This document shows, in pieces, positions 1 to 8,800 of a stretch of 10,359 bases of DNA. A program made the position numbers and the translations under genes. This stretch comes from Paludibacter sp. (GTDB lineage: Bacteria > Bacteroidota > Bacteroidia > Bacteroidales > Paludibacteraceae). Location of the stretch: NCBI GenBank assembly GCA_030655595.1, contig JAUSNQ010000190.1, positions 1 to 10,359 on the forward strand, in the 5' to 3' direction. The notes beneath the pieces were generated by a model. It worked only from the letters and a program-made list of their open reading frames with translations, was not told the origin of the DNA and ran no database searches. Position 1 is the first letter of the stretch. The number at the start of each line of letters is the position of its first letter.

Positions 1-1
1 A

Positions 2-191
2 TCATTAAAAAACACAACAAAAGTTACAAGCAATTTAATTGGTAGAAGAATCTAACGCTGATAGCGAGTTTGACAGTAATAAGAACGCAAAATGGTGCTT
101 TATGTCGGTTAAACAGGTTGATACATCAAAAAAAAATGTTACTTTTGTAGGCATTTTTGGAAATCAAAAATCATATAAAATAGAAGTTTAG
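2..191 (+). pseudogene. Tail of an unrecognised, possibly frameshifted gene
   Basis: Bases 39-191 are open without a start near the left edge and end in TAG. The peptide, including NAKWCFMSVKQVD and VTFVGIFGNQKSYKIEV, reads like the C-terminal end of a real protein. An in-frame TAA lies at 36-38. A different frame is open from base 2 to a TAA at 53-55 and also looks protein-like (KNTTKVTSNLIG). Joining the two near base 36-42 would restore one continuous tail, so a frameshift or decay is possible. A 29-codon ORF starting at ATG 102 is the other reading. I do not recognise the family. The promoter of the next operon lies inside this stretch. Confidence 0.3.
118..147 (+). promoter_or_regulatory. 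Bacteroidetes-type promoter for the carboxyltransferase operon
   Basis: TTG at 118-120 is followed by exactly 19 bases and then TACTTTTG at 140-147. This matches the -33/-7 consensus (TTG, 17-23 bases, TAnnTTTG) of the primary sigma factor in Bacteroidetes. Transcription would begin near 151-155, giving a 5' UTR of about 60 bases before the ATG at 217. The site lies inside the tail of the preceding reading frame. Confidence 0.65.
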
Positions 192-216
192 AAGTTTAAT
201 TTAATCCAATGTTTTT

Positions 217-1761
217 ATGACATTAAAGAAAAACATCATCGCATTACGACAAAAGAAAGCCTTGATTCAAATGGGTGGAGGAGAAAAAGCCATCGAGAAA
301 CAGGCTGCCATGGGAAAAATGACTGCCCGTGCGCGTATCCTTTATTTAGTAGATGCGAATTCATTTCACGAATATGATTTATTTGTGGAACATGAAGAAC
401 GTAATTTCGGGATGGAGCTGAAAGAATTGGCTGGTGATGGTGTAATTACCGGAACCGGATCGATTAATGGTTCTCCTGTTTGTATTTATGCCCAGGATTT
501 TACCGTTATGGGAGGATCCTTAGGTTTGAAACATGCGCGAAAAATTACTAAAATCATGGATCATGCCATGAAAATGAAAATTCCTTGTATTGGTATCAAC
601 GATTCTGGTGGTGCACGTATTCAGGAAGGTATTGGTGCTTTGGCAGGTTATGGCGAAATATTTTACAGAAATACTATGGCTTCGGGAGTTATCCCACAAA
701 TTTCTGTAATTTTAGGACCTTGTGCCGGAGGTGCCGTCTATTCTCCTGCGCTAACTGATTTTGTGTTCGTGGTAGAAAATATCTCCAAAATGTTTATTAC
801 AGGTCCGAACGTAATCGAGACTGTTTTGGGTGAGAAAATTTCACAGGAAGATTTGGGTGGTGCACGTGTTCATGCTGAAATTACAGGTAATGCTCACTTC
901 TTTGCTCAGACAGAACTTCAATGCCTCGATCAAATCAAGGAACTAATTGGATTAATACCTCATAGCAATTTGCAAAAAGCAGCACGTATTGAACCAAAAC
1001 AACCTGATCCAACAAGAAATATTGAGAATATTATTCCTTACGATCCCAAGCAGCCTTATGATGTACGGGAAGTTATTCTTGCACTGACAGATGGGTCAAA
1101 ATTTCTGGAGGTTCAGGAATTGTGGGCTCCAAATATCGTAATTGGCTTCGGTAGAATGAAAGGTGAATCTATTGGTTTTGTTGCCAATCAGCCGATGTAT
1201 CTCGCCGGAGTTCTTGATTGTGATGCTTCAGATAAAGCGGCTCGTTTTATACGTTTTTGTGATGCTTTCAATATCCCTATCCTGACTTTGGAGGATATGC
1301 CGGGTTATTTGCCGGGTGTTGATCAGGAACACGCCGGGGTTATCCGTCATGGTGCCAAAATGTTGTACGCTTATTCAGAAGCTACTGTGCCAAAAATAAC
1401 AGTGATTTTACGCAAAGCTTATGGTGGTGGTTATATTGCAATGAATTCTCGTCATCTTGGTGCCGACTTCATGTTTGCATGGCCGGGTGCCGAAATTGCC
1501 GTGATGGGACCGGAAGGTGCTGCTAATATCATTTTCAGAAAGGAAATCATGGAAGCAGAAGATCAGGATGCCATGCGTCAGCAAAAAGTACAGGAATACA
1601 TTGAGAAATTCGCAAATCCTTTTGTTGCAGCCGGAAAAGGTTATATTGATGCAGTAATCGAACCATTGGAAACACGTGAGCTGGTATTACATGCTTTGGA
1701 TGTTTCAAAAAACAAAGATGATTACCGTCCATATAAAAAACATGGTGTCCCTCCGTTCTAA
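217..1761 (+). CDS. Acyl-CoA carboxylase carboxyltransferase (beta) subunit, propionyl-/methylmalonyl-CoA type
   Basis: This 514-residue cytoplasmic protein should move the carboxyl group between carboxybiotin on a carrier protein and a short acyl-CoA. It has the two crotonase-like halves of the PccB/MmdA family. The N-half carries GGARIQEG (131-138) and GPCAGGAVYSP (167-177). The C-half carries MPGYLPG (361-367), AYGGGYIAMNS (401-411) and WPGAEIAVMGPEGAANI (422-438). Length is normal for the family. Residue 407 is Ile where Streptomyces PccB has the Asp reported to influence acyl-CoA choice (alignment by eye), so the substrate should not be assumed to be propionyl-CoA only. Methylmalonyl-CoA decarboxylase alpha subunits share this fold and are an alternative. 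The biotin carrier gene follows after 35 bases, but no biotin carboxylase or membrane decarboxylase subunit is in view. The ATG at 217 gives the family's usual N-terminus. Confidence 0.9.
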   Translation: MTLKKNIIALRQKKALIQMGGGEKAIEKQAAMGKMTARARILYLVDANSFHEYDLFVEHEERNFGMELKELAGDGVITGTGSINGSPVCIYAQDFTVMGGSLGLKHARKITKIMDHAMKMKIPCIGINDSGGARIQEGIGALAGYGEIFYRNTMASGVIPQISVILGPCAGGAVYSPALTDFVFVVENISKMFITGPNVIETVLGEKISQEDLGGARVHAEITGNAHFFAQTELQCLDQIKELIGLIPHSNLQKAARIEPKQPDPTRNIENIIPYDPKQPYDVREVILALTDGSKFLEVQELWAPNIVIGFGRMKGESIGFVANQPMYLAGVLDCDASDKAARFIRFCDAFNIPILTLEDMPGYLPGVDQEHAGVIRHGAKMLYAYSEATVPKITVILRKAYGGGYIAMNSRHLGADFMFAWPGAEIAVMGPEGAANIIFRKEIMEAEDQDAMRQQKVQEYIEKFANPFVAAGKGYIDAVIEPLETRELVLHALDVSKNKDDYRPYKKHGVPPF

Positions 1762-1796
1762 TTGAATATTATCTTTCAAAAAAAAACGGTATTCAA

Positions 1797-2150
1797 ATGC
1801 AAAAAAATAAAGATATGTCAAAAGAAAATCCTGAATATGTAGAGTTTGCAGTCACTGCACGCAAGTATAAAACCTTGTTGACAACCAAATACAAGAACCG
1901 AAAAGCATGGGTTAATCCAAATCCGAACGATGTTCAGTCGTACATCCCCGGAACCATACTCGAGATTTCTGTAAAAGAAGGTGAGTTGGTAGAGGAAGGT
2001 GCACCGCTTTTAATTCTTGAGGCGATGAAGATGCAAAATCGAATTCAAATGCCATTTACAGCAATCATTAAGAAAATCAATGTCAATGTTGGTGATCGCG
2101 TGGCCAAGGATATGGTGATGGTTGAGCTGGAAACGATTGAAGAGGAGTGA
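1797..2150 (+). CDS. Biotin carboxyl carrier protein subunit of an acyl-CoA carboxylase
   Basis: This 117-residue protein carries biotin between a biotin carboxylase and the carboxyltransferase encoded just upstream. Its C-terminal half is a biotinyl/lipoyl domain (about 48-114). It starts at YIPGTILEISVKEGELVEEG, contains the biotinylation motif EAMKMQN with modified Lys78, and ends in the family hallmark GDRVAKDMVMVE. The N-terminal 45 residues are short and basic (ARKYKTLLTTKYKNRK) and resemble the linker of compact Bacteroidetes carrier proteins. They lack the long domain of E. coli AccB. ATG 1797 is the first start; Met7 at 1815 is equally possible. It shares an operon with the carboxyltransferase and ends 22 bases before a terminator hairpin, so it is the last gene. 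Confidence 0.88.
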   Translation: MQKNKDMSKENPEYVEFAVTARKYKTLLTTKYKNRKAWVNPNPNDVQSYIPGTILEISVKEGELVEEGAPLLILEAMKMQNRIQMPFTAIIKKINVNVGDRVAKDMVMVELETIEEE

Positions 2151-2172
2151 CAATTTGCTGAGCATTCAAAGT

Positions 2173-2218
2173 AAACAAAAATGACAATTAGGCTTTAAGC
2201 TAATTGTCATTTTTGTTT
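2173..2218. terminator. Bidirectional intrinsic terminator between convergent operons
   Basis: A perfect 19-bp stem is formed by 2173-2191 and 2200-2218 around an 8-base loop (GCTTTAAG). The outer stem is A-rich on the left and T-rich on the right, so RNA from either strand ends in a U-rich 3' arm (ATTTTTGTTT on both). It sits 22 bases after the carrier-protein stop codon and 31 bases after the leuB stop codon, as expected of a shared terminator. Confidence 0.85.
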
Positions 2219-2249
2219 GTAATACGCAAAGCTTTTAGTGATAAGATTT

Positions 2250-3326
2250 TTACGCCTTCTTGATGTAATTCACAATCCATTCACCAACATCAGTAGTTGA
2301 ATAGGCTTTTGCGTTGTTGGCTATATCCTCAGTTACAACATTGGCATCCATGCTGGCAGCAACCGCTTCACGAATTAATTCTCCTTCTTTCATCATGCCG
2401 AAAGCATATTCGAACATCAGTGCAGCCGAAAGAATGGTAGCTATTGGATTGGCAATGTTTTTCCCTGTTGCTTGTGGATAGGAGCCGTGAATGGGTTCAA
2501 AAACAGAAGTGTGAATACCGATAGAAGCCGATGGCAACATTCCCAAAGAGCCTGTAATTACCGAAGCTTCATCCGTCAGAATATCTCCAAATAAATTTTC
2601 AGTCACCAATACATCAAAGCTTTTTGGCCATTGAATGATGCGCATGGCTGCATTGTCTACGAACATGTATTCCGTTTCGATGTCCGGGTATTGAGGTGCA
2701 ATTTCCTGGGTGATTTGTCGCCACAGTCTGCTGGATGCCAATACGTTGGCTTTGTCAACCATGGTCACTTTTTTGCGACGTTGACCTGCATATTTGTAAG
2801 CCAGGTGCATGATGCGTTCCACTTCCTCGCGGGTATAAATACAGGTGTCGTATGCGGTATTTCCATCTTCCGAACGTCCTTGTGGGCGACCGAAATACAT
2901 CCCGCCGGTTAATTCCCTGATACACATAAAATCAGCACCTTCAACCAAATCTGCCCTTAAAGGAGATTTGTGCAATAAGGAAGGAAAGGTGGTGACCGGG
3001 CGAATATTGGCATACAGTCCGAGATCTTTACGCATTTTTAAGAGTCCTTGTTCTGGACGGACTTTGGCTGATGGATTATTGTCGTATTTTGGATCACCAA
3101 TGGCACCAAAAAGGACGGCATCAGATCTCATACACAATTCATGGGTTGCTTTCGGGTAAGGTTCACCCACAGCATCAATGGCACAAGCGCCCGTCAAACC
3201 TTCTTCATACTTCAAAGTGTGACCGAATTTATTACAAACGGCCTGGGTTACATCCAATGCCTGCTTAACAATCTCAGGGCCGATACCGTCGCCCGCTAAT
3301 ACCGCGATGTTTAATACTTTACTCAT
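2250..3326 (-). CDS. leuB: 3-isopropylmalate dehydrogenase
   Basis: The 358-residue enzyme oxidises and decarboxylates 3-isopropylmalate with NAD to 2-oxoisocaproate, the third step specific to leucine. Family marks are [10 protein letters not shown] (11-20), the arginines R99, R109 and R137, ELTGGMYFG with catalytic Tyr144, VDKANVL with Lys192, the Mg-binding GDILTDEAS (Asp248, Asp252), and [19 protein letters not shown] near the cofactor site. Length and motifs are complete. In the citramalate route the same enzyme can act on 3-methylmalate to give 2-oxobutyrate, which matters because a citramalate synthase-like gene lies immediately upstream. It is the last gene of the minus-strand leu operon. 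It is separated from that gene by an unusually long 235-base gap filled with repeats, in which I see no convincing separate promoter. Confidence 0.96.
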   Translation of the reverse strand: MSKVLNIAVLAGDGIGPEIVKQALDVTQAVCNKFGHTLKYEEGLTGACAIDAVGEPYPKATHELCMRSDAVLFGAIGDPKYDNNPSAKVRPEQGLLKMRKDLGLYANIRPVTTFPSLLHKSPLRADLVEGADFMCIRELTGGMYFGRPQGRSEDGNTAYDTCIYTREEVERIMHLAYKYAGQRRKKVTMVDKANVLASSRLWRQITQEIAPQYPDIETEYMFVDNAAMRIIQWPKSFDVLVTENLFGDILTDEASVITGSLGMLPSASIGIHTSVFEPIHGSYPQATGKNIANPIATILSAALMFEYAFGMMKEGELIREAVAASMDANVVTEDIANNAKAYSTTDVGEWIVNYIKKA

Positions 3327-3350
3327 TATTATTTAATTAAAATATGATTT

Positions 3351-3553
3351 ACCACAAAAGGCACAAAAGAAAAACTAAGGAAACACAAAAGAGCTAAAAA
3401 CTAAGAGCTAAAAACTAAAAACTAAAAACTAAAAGTTAAAAGCTGAAAGTGATAAATTGTATTCACTTCAGTGTTCTTATGTGACTAATGTAGTTTAATA
3501 ATTAATATTTATCTTTTGTGTTTCCTTAGTTTTTCTTTTGTGCCTTTTGTGGT
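3351..3553. repeat. Long inverted repeat (42-bp perfect arms, 119-base spacer) inside the leu operon
   Basis: Bases 3351-3392 and 3512-3553 are exact reverse complements over 42 bases. The arms are built from short CACAAAAG-like words (ACCACAAAAGGCACAAAAG at the outer end). The spacer holds a 7-bp tandem repeat and the sequence CTTATGTGACTAATGTAGTTT. Low-complexity CCACAAAGGCACAAAG-type repeats of this sort are familiar as dispersed non-coding elements in Bacteroidetes genomes; that assignment is from memory. There is no transposase, and only a trivial TT/TT flank resembles a target duplication. In the leuB mRNA the arms would fold into a very stable stem just before leuB. Confidence 0.85.
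3391..3446. repeat. Tandem heptamer repeat, eight units
   Basis: Eight consecutive 7-base units can be read: gagctaa, aaactaa, gagctaa, aaactaa, aaactaa, aaactaa, aagttaa, aagctga. The first four form a 14-base unit repeated exactly twice. The array begins at the inner end of the left inverted-repeat arm, overlapping it by two bases, and is non-coding. The last two units are diverged. Slippage-prone copy number would be expected. Confidence 0.8.
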
Positions 3554-3561
3554 TTAAAAAA

Positions 3562-5094
3562 TTAACATTGTTTTGTAGGAATATCACCACTCTCAATAAT
3601 ATTCAGCATTTTCTCAGTAGCTTTGATTGCTGCAACTGTCTGGTCACCATCCAATCCTCTAGTTTTGAATGTTTTTCCATCGAACTGCCAGGTAATGATT
3701 GTTTGCACAATTGCATCTGTTTTACCCCCCGGAGGAATAACAACTTCATAATCCAGTAATTCCGGCGTTGGCTTGTTCAGATTCCGATAAATTTTGTATA
3801 ATGCTTTAGAAACAGCATGATATTGTCCGTCTCCTGCTGATGATTGCTCATAGATCTCACCTCTGATGTCCAATTTCACACTGGCAACAGGGCGCAATCC
3901 GTTGGTGATAGAAAGACTATAATTCAGGATCTTAATGAGATGTTGGTCATTGGCACTATTCAAAACATCGGAAACAATGTATGGCAATTCATCCATAGTT
4001 ACCATTTCTTTTTTATCTCCTAGTTCAATGACCCGTTGTGTAACCAGCGCCATCATCTCATTATCCAATTCAATGCCAAGTTGTTGTAAGTTCTTTAGGA
4101 TGTTGGCTTTACCTGAAGTTTTACCGAGCGCATAAACCCTTTCACGTCCAAACCGTTCAGGAAGTAAATCGTTGTAATACAGGTTGTGTTTATTATCTCC
4201 ATCTGCATGAATTCCTGCAACTTGTGTGAAAACATTGTCGCCGATAACGGGTTTATTCGCAGGAACCCTGATGCCGGAATAAGATTCAACCAAACGGCTT
4301 ACTGAATTTATTTTGCTTTCGTTGATATTTGTTTTGCGCTTGAGTTGATCATGAATAACTGCAATTGCACTGGATAACGGGGCATTTCCTGCTCGCTCTC
4401 CCAGTCCGTTGACAGTCACATGAATACCTTTCACACCAGCTTTGACAGCTTCATATACATTCGCAACGGCTAAATCATAATCGTTGTGTGCGTGAAAATC
4501 GAAGTGTAAATTCGGATATCGTCCAATCATTTTCATGCAAAATTGCAAAGTTTCTGTCGGATTAAGAATTCCAAGTGTATCGGGCAGTAAAAATCTTTTT
4601 ATTGATTCATCTTTCAGTTTGTCCATCATGAAATAGACATAATCTTCGGAATTGCGCATGCCGTTAGACCAGTCTTCAAGGTAAATATTGACTGTGATAT
4701 CCATCTCCCGCGCATAAGCCAGCACTTGTTTGATGTCGGCAACATGCTCTTCAGGCGTTTTTCTTAACTGGTGCTTGCAATGGTTTTCTGATCCTTTACA
4801 CAACAAGTTAATAACCTGACAACCGGCATTTTTAATCCAATCCAATGAAGTGCGACCATCAACAAAACCGAGTACTTCAATTTTCTCGATATGGCCGTGA
4901 TCTTTAGCCCATTTTGCAACTTTTTTTACAGAGGCATACTCACCCTCCGAAACACGTGCTGATGCAATTTCAATTCGATCAACACGTAATTCTTCCAATA
5001 GCAGTTTGGCTATACTCAACTTTTCAGGAGTGGCAAATGATACGCCTGAAGTCTGTTCCCCATCTCGCAGGGTAGTATCCATTATCTCTATCAT
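3562..5094 (-). CDS. cimA: (R)-citramalate synthase-like LeuA paralogue
   Basis: This 510-residue HMGL-like enzyme condenses acetyl-CoA with a 2-oxo acid, most likely pyruvate, giving citramalate for the threonine-independent isoleucine route. The catalytic barrel opens with [10 protein letters not shown] (Arg10, Asp11) and carries metal-binding HAHND (His201, His203) and NGLGERAGN (229-237). A LeuA-type allosteric domain follows from about 385, with PPGGKTDA and DGDQTVAAIKATEKML. It resembles Leptospira citramalate synthase closely over its whole length. The three residues reported to set pyruvate selectivity there (Leu81, Leu104, Tyr144) align by eye with Leu75, Leu98 and Tyr138 here. It lies between leuD and leuB, whose enzymes can process citramalate products. 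Many databases would call it 2-isopropylmalate synthase. ATG 5094 gives the family start; Met5 is less likely. Confidence 0.82.
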   Translation of the reverse strand: MIEIMDTTLRDGEQTSGVSFATPEKLSIAKLLLEELRVDRIEIASARVSEGEYASVKKVAKWAKDHGHIEKIEVLGFVDGRTSLDWIKNAGCQVINLLCKGSENHCKHQLRKTPEEHVADIKQVLAYAREMDITVNIYLEDWSNGMRNSEDYVYFMMDKLKDESIKRFLLPDTLGILNPTETLQFCMKMIGRYPNLHFDFHAHNDYDLAVANVYEAVKAGVKGIHVTVNGLGERAGNAPLSSAIAVIHDQLKRKTNINESKINSVSRLVESYSGIRVPANKPVIGDNVFTQVAGIHADGDNKHNLYYNDLLPERFGRERVYALGKTSGKANILKNLQQLGIELDNEMMALVTQRVIELGDKKEMVTMDELPYIVSDVLNSANDQHLIKILNYSLSITNGLRPVASVKLDIRGEIYEQSSAGDGQYHAVSKALYKIYRNLNKPTPELLDYEVVIPPGGKTDAIVQTIITWQFDGKTFKTRGLDGDQTVAAIKATEKMLNIIESGDIPTKQC

Positions 5095-5170
5095 GGCATC
5101 AACTTCTTAATTTCATTCAGTTCATAATTTCAAAACACGCAACAACATCCACACATCAGAATCGGAAATC

Positions 5171-5758
5171 TTATTTTCTGGCAGCTTCGTATTGTTCAAT
5201 CAAATCTCTTTTACTTAGCAGATAATCAATATCATCCAAACCTTTAATCAAACATTCCTTTTTGTAAGGATTGATCTCGAACGATTCTGTTTTACCATTT
5301 GAATTGTTGGTGATGGTCTGATTTTCCAAATTGATGGTCAAAGTTGTTTTAGGATCACGATTTACGTCTGCAAAAATCTCTGCTAAGAATCCAGGACTTA
5401 CAACAACGGGTAGAACACCATTGTTCAACGCATTGTTCTGGAAGATATCAGCAAAGAAACTTGAAACAACTACTTTGAATCCGTAACCATCAATTGCCCA
5501 GGCAGCATGCTCGCGACTCGACCCTGATCCGAAATTCTTACCTGCAACTAAAATACTGCCGTGAAAGGTAGGATTGTTTAAAACAAAATCAGCTTTCGGA
5601 CTCCCGTCTTTGTTGTATCTCCAATCAGCAAAAAGACTATTGCCGAAACCATTTTTGTCGGTTGCTTTTAAGAAACGAGCCGGTATAATCTGGTCTGTAT
5701 CTACGTTTTCTATCGGCAGAGGAACTACCGATGAAGTTAATTTTATAAATTTTTCCAT
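5171..5758 (-). CDS. leuD: 3-isopropylmalate dehydratase small subunit
   Basis: This 195-residue protein is the swivelling small subunit that completes the isopropylmalate isomerase active site with LeuC; the pair may also hydrate citraconate in the citramalate route. Diagnostic motifs are [13 protein letters not shown] (18-30) and [13 protein letters not shown] (73-85). The start is ATG 5758, giving [10 protein letters not shown], the normal N-terminus for the family. The frame stays open upstream to 5935, but that extension overlaps leuC and has no family similarity. It follows leuC after 22 bases and is followed by the cimA-like gene after 76, so co-transcription is likely. Confidence 0.95.
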   Translation of the reverse strand: MEKFIKLTSSVVPLPIENVDTDQIIPARFLKATDKNGFGNSLFADWRYNKDGSPKADFVLNNPTFHGSILVAGKNFGSGSSREHAAWAIDGYGFKVVVSSFFADIFQNNALNNGVLPVVVSPGFLAEIFADVNRDPKTTLTINLENQTITNNSNGKTESFEINPYKKECLIKGLDDIDYLLSKRDLIEQYEAARK

Positions 5759-5780
5759 ACAATTTCTTTTGAATAAATAA

Positions 5781-7175
5781 TTAAACTCTTGGATCGGTAA
5801 TTTTACCTGAAATAGCTGCAGCAGCTGCAACAAGTGGACCTGCCAGAATGGTTCGTGCACCAGGACCCTGACGACCTTCAAAGTTGCGGTTTGAAGTTGA
5901 TACAGCATATTTGCCTGCCGGAACTTTATCATCATTCATGGCTAAACAGGCAGAGCAACCTGGCTGACGAAGTTTAAATCCTGCTTCGGTAAGGATCTCC
6001 ATTAAACCTTCTTCCCGAATTTGTTTTTCAACAGCCCAACTACCCGGAACCAACCACGCAATTACGCTATCTGCTTTCTTTTTACCTTTTACGTAGTTTG
6101 CGAAAACACGGAAATCTTCAATTCTTCCATTGGTACAACTTCCTAAAAAGACATAATCAATAGGTTTTCCAACTAATTTTTCTCCTGGAGCAAATCCCAT
6201 ATAATCCAAAGACTTTTGGAAAGAAATACGACCTGCTTCATCAATCTGATCAAGCGTTGGAATCGACTCCTGAATTCCCATGCCCATGCCCGGATTAGTT
6301 CCGTATGTTATCATCGGCTGAATGTCAGCAGCATCAAAATCAAGTTCCATATCAAATTTGGCTCCTTCGTCTGATTTTAATGTTTTCCAATAGGCCAATT
6401 TTTTCTCCCATTCATCTCCTTTTGGTGCAAATTCACGACCTTTTACATAGTCATATGTAGTTTGATCAGGAGCAATAATGCCTCCGCGCGCACCCATTTC
6501 AATAGAAAGATTACACACAGTCATGCGTTCCTCCATTGTCAAATTACGAATCGCTTCGCCTGCATATTCAACAAAGTAGCCTGTAGCACCACCGGTTGTT
6601 AGCTTTGATATCATGTAAAGTGCGAGATCTTTTGCAAATACTCCTTTTTCAAATTTGCCATTAAAGTTGATGCGCATCGTTTTAGGACGGGATTGGAGAA
6701 CACATTGTGTTGCCAATACCATTTCTACTTCAGAAGTACCTATTCCAAAAGCAATTGTACCGAATGCGCCATGTGTGGACGTATGACTGTCACCACAAAC
6801 AATGGTCATGCCTGGTTGCGTAAATCCGTTTTCAGGACCGATGATGTGAACCACACCATTTTTCTGATGTCCGAGTGGATAGTACAAAGGCATATTGAAT
6901 TCCGCTGCATTTTTGGCGAATGTGTCCAGCTGATTGCGCGAAATTGGATCTTTTACGGGTTGATCCTGATCAATGGTAGGCGTATTGTGGTCTGCAGTCA
7001 TGGTTGTCAATGCTGGTCTGAAAACCTTAAGTCCCCGTTCACGAAGACCGTTAAAAGCCTGCGGACTGGTCACCTCATGGCAGAAGTGACGGTCGATATA
7101 CAATTGTGTAGGTCCGTTCTCTACTGTTGATACTACGTGAGCATCCCAGATTTTATCAAAAAGTGTCTTACTCAT
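5781..7175 (-). CDS. leuC: 3-isopropylmalate dehydratase large subunit
   Basis: This 464-residue aconitase-family subunit isomerises 2-isopropylmalate to 3-isopropylmalate with LeuD. The [4Fe-4S] cluster ligands are all present: Cys347 in GSCTNGR, and Cys407 and Cys410 in GCSACLAMN. Other family marks are MTADHNTPT (59-67), [12 protein letters not shown] (128-139) and [19 protein letters not shown] (429-447). The length is within two residues of E. coli LeuC. It is the second gene of the operon, 78 bases after leuA; that gap contains a small repeat. Confidence 0.97.
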   Translation of the reverse strand: MSKTLFDKIWDAHVVSTVENGPTQLYIDRHFCHEVTSPQAFNGLRERGLKVFRPALTTMTADHNTPTIDQDQPVKDPISRNQLDTFAKNAAEFNMPLYYPLGHQKNGVVHIIGPENGFTQPGMTIVCGDSHTSTHGAFGTIAFGIGTSEVEMVLATQCVLQSRPKTMRINFNGKFEKGVFAKDLALYMISKLTTGGATGYFVEYAGEAIRNLTMEERMTVCNLSIEMGARGGIIAPDQTTYDYVKGREFAPKGDEWEKKLAYWKTLKSDEGAKFDMELDFDAADIQPMITYGTNPGMGMGIQESIPTLDQIDEAGRISFQKSLDYMGFAPGEKLVGKPIDYVFLGSCTNGRIEDFRVFANYVKGKKKADSVIAWLVPGSWAVEKQIREEGLMEILTEAGFKLRQPGCSACLAMNDDKVPAGKYAVSTSNRNFEGRQGPGARTILAGPLVAAAAAISGKITDPRV

Positions 7176-7205
7176 ATAATTATTTTCTTTGAGATTTTTA
7201 CAAAT

Positions 7206-7248
7206 AAACCATTTTTCTTATATGTAACTTAAATGACTTATATGGTTT
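7206..7248. repeat. Short imperfect repeat in the leuA-leuC gap
   Basis: AAACCAT at 7206-7212 and ATGGTTT at 7242-7248 are inverted copies, and CTTATATG occurs twice (7217-7224, 7237-7244). The stretch CTTAAATGACTTATATGGTTT matches CTTATGTGACTAATGTAGTTT, found inside the inverted-repeat element between cimA and leuB, at 16 of 21 positions. It may be a decayed member of the same repeat family. Low complexity makes chance similarity possible. Confidence 0.4.
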
Positions 7249-7253
7249 GAAAT

Positions 7254-8747
7254 TTATTTTACAAATTGATTGATAGCACTAATATAAGCTTCAACAGAAG
7301 CTGCAACAATATCAGTGTTGGCACTAAAACCATAATATATAATTCCGGCGTGCTCTACCTGCATGTGTACTTTGCCGACATCATTACTGCCTTTATTAAT
7401 AGACTGGATGGTAAATTCCTGCAACACCATCTCCCTGTTGATGATTTTTTTCAAAGCGTTGATGGCAGCATCCACAGGACCGTTGCCGGTAGCAGCAGCT
7501 TCAAACTTTTCATTGGCGATGATTAATCCGATACTTGCCACTGGTTTCAAACCTACACCTGAAGTTACCTGCAGGTAATCTAACTTAATCCGTTCTTTTG
7601 AAGCACGTTCTTTTCCCGCCAGCATCAATACATCATCATCATTGATGTCTTTTTTCTTATCTGCCAGTTTCAAGAACTCCTGATAAATAACATCTAATTT
7701 CTCTCCTTCAACGTCCACGCCCAGTACACTCAAACGGTGTTTCAGCGCAGCGCGACCACTGCGGGCAGTCAGTACGATAGAATTTTTATCGATTCCCACA
7801 TCGGTAGGATCCATGATCTCATAGCTTTCACGATTTTTCAACACACCATCCTGATGAATACCGGATGAATGAGCGAATGCATTGCGACCAACTACTGCTT
7901 TATTTGGTTGCACCGGCATATTCATCAAATTCGACACCAAACGACTGGTACTGTAAATTTTTTGTGTATTGATGTTGGTTTCAATATTCAAATCCTTGTG
8001 GCATTTCAGAATCATGGCAATTTCTTCCAGAGAAGTATTGCCGGCACGTTCTCCGATACCGTTGATGGTAACTTCAACCTGACGGGCTCCGTTTAAAACA
8101 CCGGAGATTGTGTTGGCAGTAGCCATTCCCAAGTCATTATGACAGTGTGTGGAAATAACGGCATTGTGTACACCTTTCACATTCTCCATCAGGAATTTTA
8201 TTTTTTCTCCATATACCCAAGGAAGGCAATAGCCTGTTGTGTCGGGAATGTTGACTACTGTAGCACCTGCTTTGATAACGGCTTCAACTACCCGGGCAAG
8301 GTACACGTTGTCGGTACGACCCGCATCCTCACAAAAAAACTCCACATCTTCCACAAATTTCTTTGCGTACTTTACAGCTGCAACTGCACGTTCCAGAATT
8401 TCATCCTGATTGGAATTGAATTTATATTTGATGTGATAATCAGAGGTGCCTATACCTGTATGAATACGTTTGTTTTTGGCATATTGCAATGCCTCGGCAG
8501 CAACTTCAATATCTTTTTGTACACCGCGGGTTAGGGCACAAATGGTTGGCCAGGTCACCGCTTTGGATATTTCAACTACAGATTTAAAGTCACCCGGACT
8601 TGAAATGGGAAACCCAGCTTCGATAATGTCAACTCCCAATTGCTCAAGTGCTTTGGCAACCTGAATTTTTTCAATGGTATTCAACTGACAGCCGGGTACT
8701 TGTTCCCCGTCACGCAGGGTTGTGTCAAAAATAAATAATTTGTCCAT
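7254..8747 (-). CDS. leuA: 2-isopropylmalate synthase
   Basis: This 497-residue enzyme condenses acetyl-CoA with 2-oxoisovalerate, the committed step to leucine. The TIM-barrel domain has [16 protein letters not shown] (7-22; Arg12, Asp13), [12 protein letters not shown] (43-54), metal ligands in HCHND (His201, His203) and [17 protein letters not shown] (229-245). The linker region has [10 protein letters not shown] (296-305). The C-terminal allosteric domain, normally the leucine-feedback site, spans about 385-497. It is the first structural gene of the operon. Its ATG lies 18 bases after the U-tract of the upstream attenuator, with an A-rich lead-in and no Shine-Dalgarno sequence. The N-terminal EAGFP motif, where the cimA-like paralogue has EIASARVSEGE, separates the two. 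Confidence 0.96.
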   Translation of the reverse strand: MDKLFIFDTTLRDGEQVPGCQLNTIEKIQVAKALEQLGVDIIEAGFPISSPGDFKSVVEISKAVTWPTICALTRGVQKDIEVAAEALQYAKNKRIHTGIGTSDYHIKYKFNSNQDEILERAVAAVKYAKKFVEDVEFFCEDAGRTDNVYLARVVEAVIKAGATVVNIPDTTGYCLPWVYGEKIKFLMENVKGVHNAVISTHCHNDLGMATANTISGVLNGARQVEVTINGIGERAGNTSLEEIAMILKCHKDLNIETNINTQKIYSTSRLVSNLMNMPVQPNKAVVGRNAFAHSSGIHQDGVLKNRESYEIMDPTDVGIDKNSIVLTARSGRAALKHRLSVLGVDVEGEKLDVIYQEFLKLADKKKDINDDDVLMLAGKERASKERIKLDYLQVTSGVGLKPVASIGLIIANEKFEAAATGNGPVDAAINALKKIINREMVLQEFTIQSINKGSNDVGKVHMQVEHAGIIYYGFSANTDIVAASVEAYISAINQFVK

Positions 8748-8765
8748 AATCGTTGTTTTTAAATG

Positions 8766-8800
8766 AAAAAAACCTTTCTCACATGAGTGAGAAAGGTTTT
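8766..8800 (-). terminator. Attenuator terminator upstream of leuA
   Basis: On the minus strand, AAAACCTTTCTCAC (8800-8787) and GTGAGAAAGGTTTT (8782-8769) form a perfect 14-bp stem with a TCAT loop. The 3' arm runs into seven consecutive T's (8772-8766). It is a textbook intrinsic terminator lying between the leader peptide and leuA, so it must be bypassed for the operon to be expressed. Confidence 0.88.

Noticed and set aside
2631..3268. Several plus-strand ORFs opposite leuB
   Set aside because: They overlap one another and a clear leuB frame on the other strand; their peptides look like random translations.
3391..3446. Heptamer repeats considered as a CRISPR array
   Set aside because: Units are 7 bases with no spacers; it is a simple tandem repeat.
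3538..3759. 73-codon plus-strand ORF starting in the inverted repeat
   Set aside because: It is antisense to the end of cimA and begins in repeat DNA; no domain is seen.
5759..5935. Upstream extension of the leuD frame (59 extra codons)
   Set aside because: It lies wholly inside or across the end of leuC, is unlike any LeuD N-terminus, and [10 protein letters not shown] at 5758 is the expected start.
6693..7130. 145-codon plus-strand ORF opposite leuC
   Set aside because: It is antisense to the highly conserved leuC frame, has Cys/His-rich random-looking composition and no own signals.
7176..7253. Possible internal promoter before leuC (TTTATTTG on the minus strand)
   Set aside because: It lacks the invariant A of TAnnTTTG, the area is low-complexity, and co-transcription from the leader promoter explains the layout.
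8139..8534. 131-codon plus-strand ORF opposite leuA
   Set aside because: It is a mirror frame of leuA with no recognisable domain or promoter.
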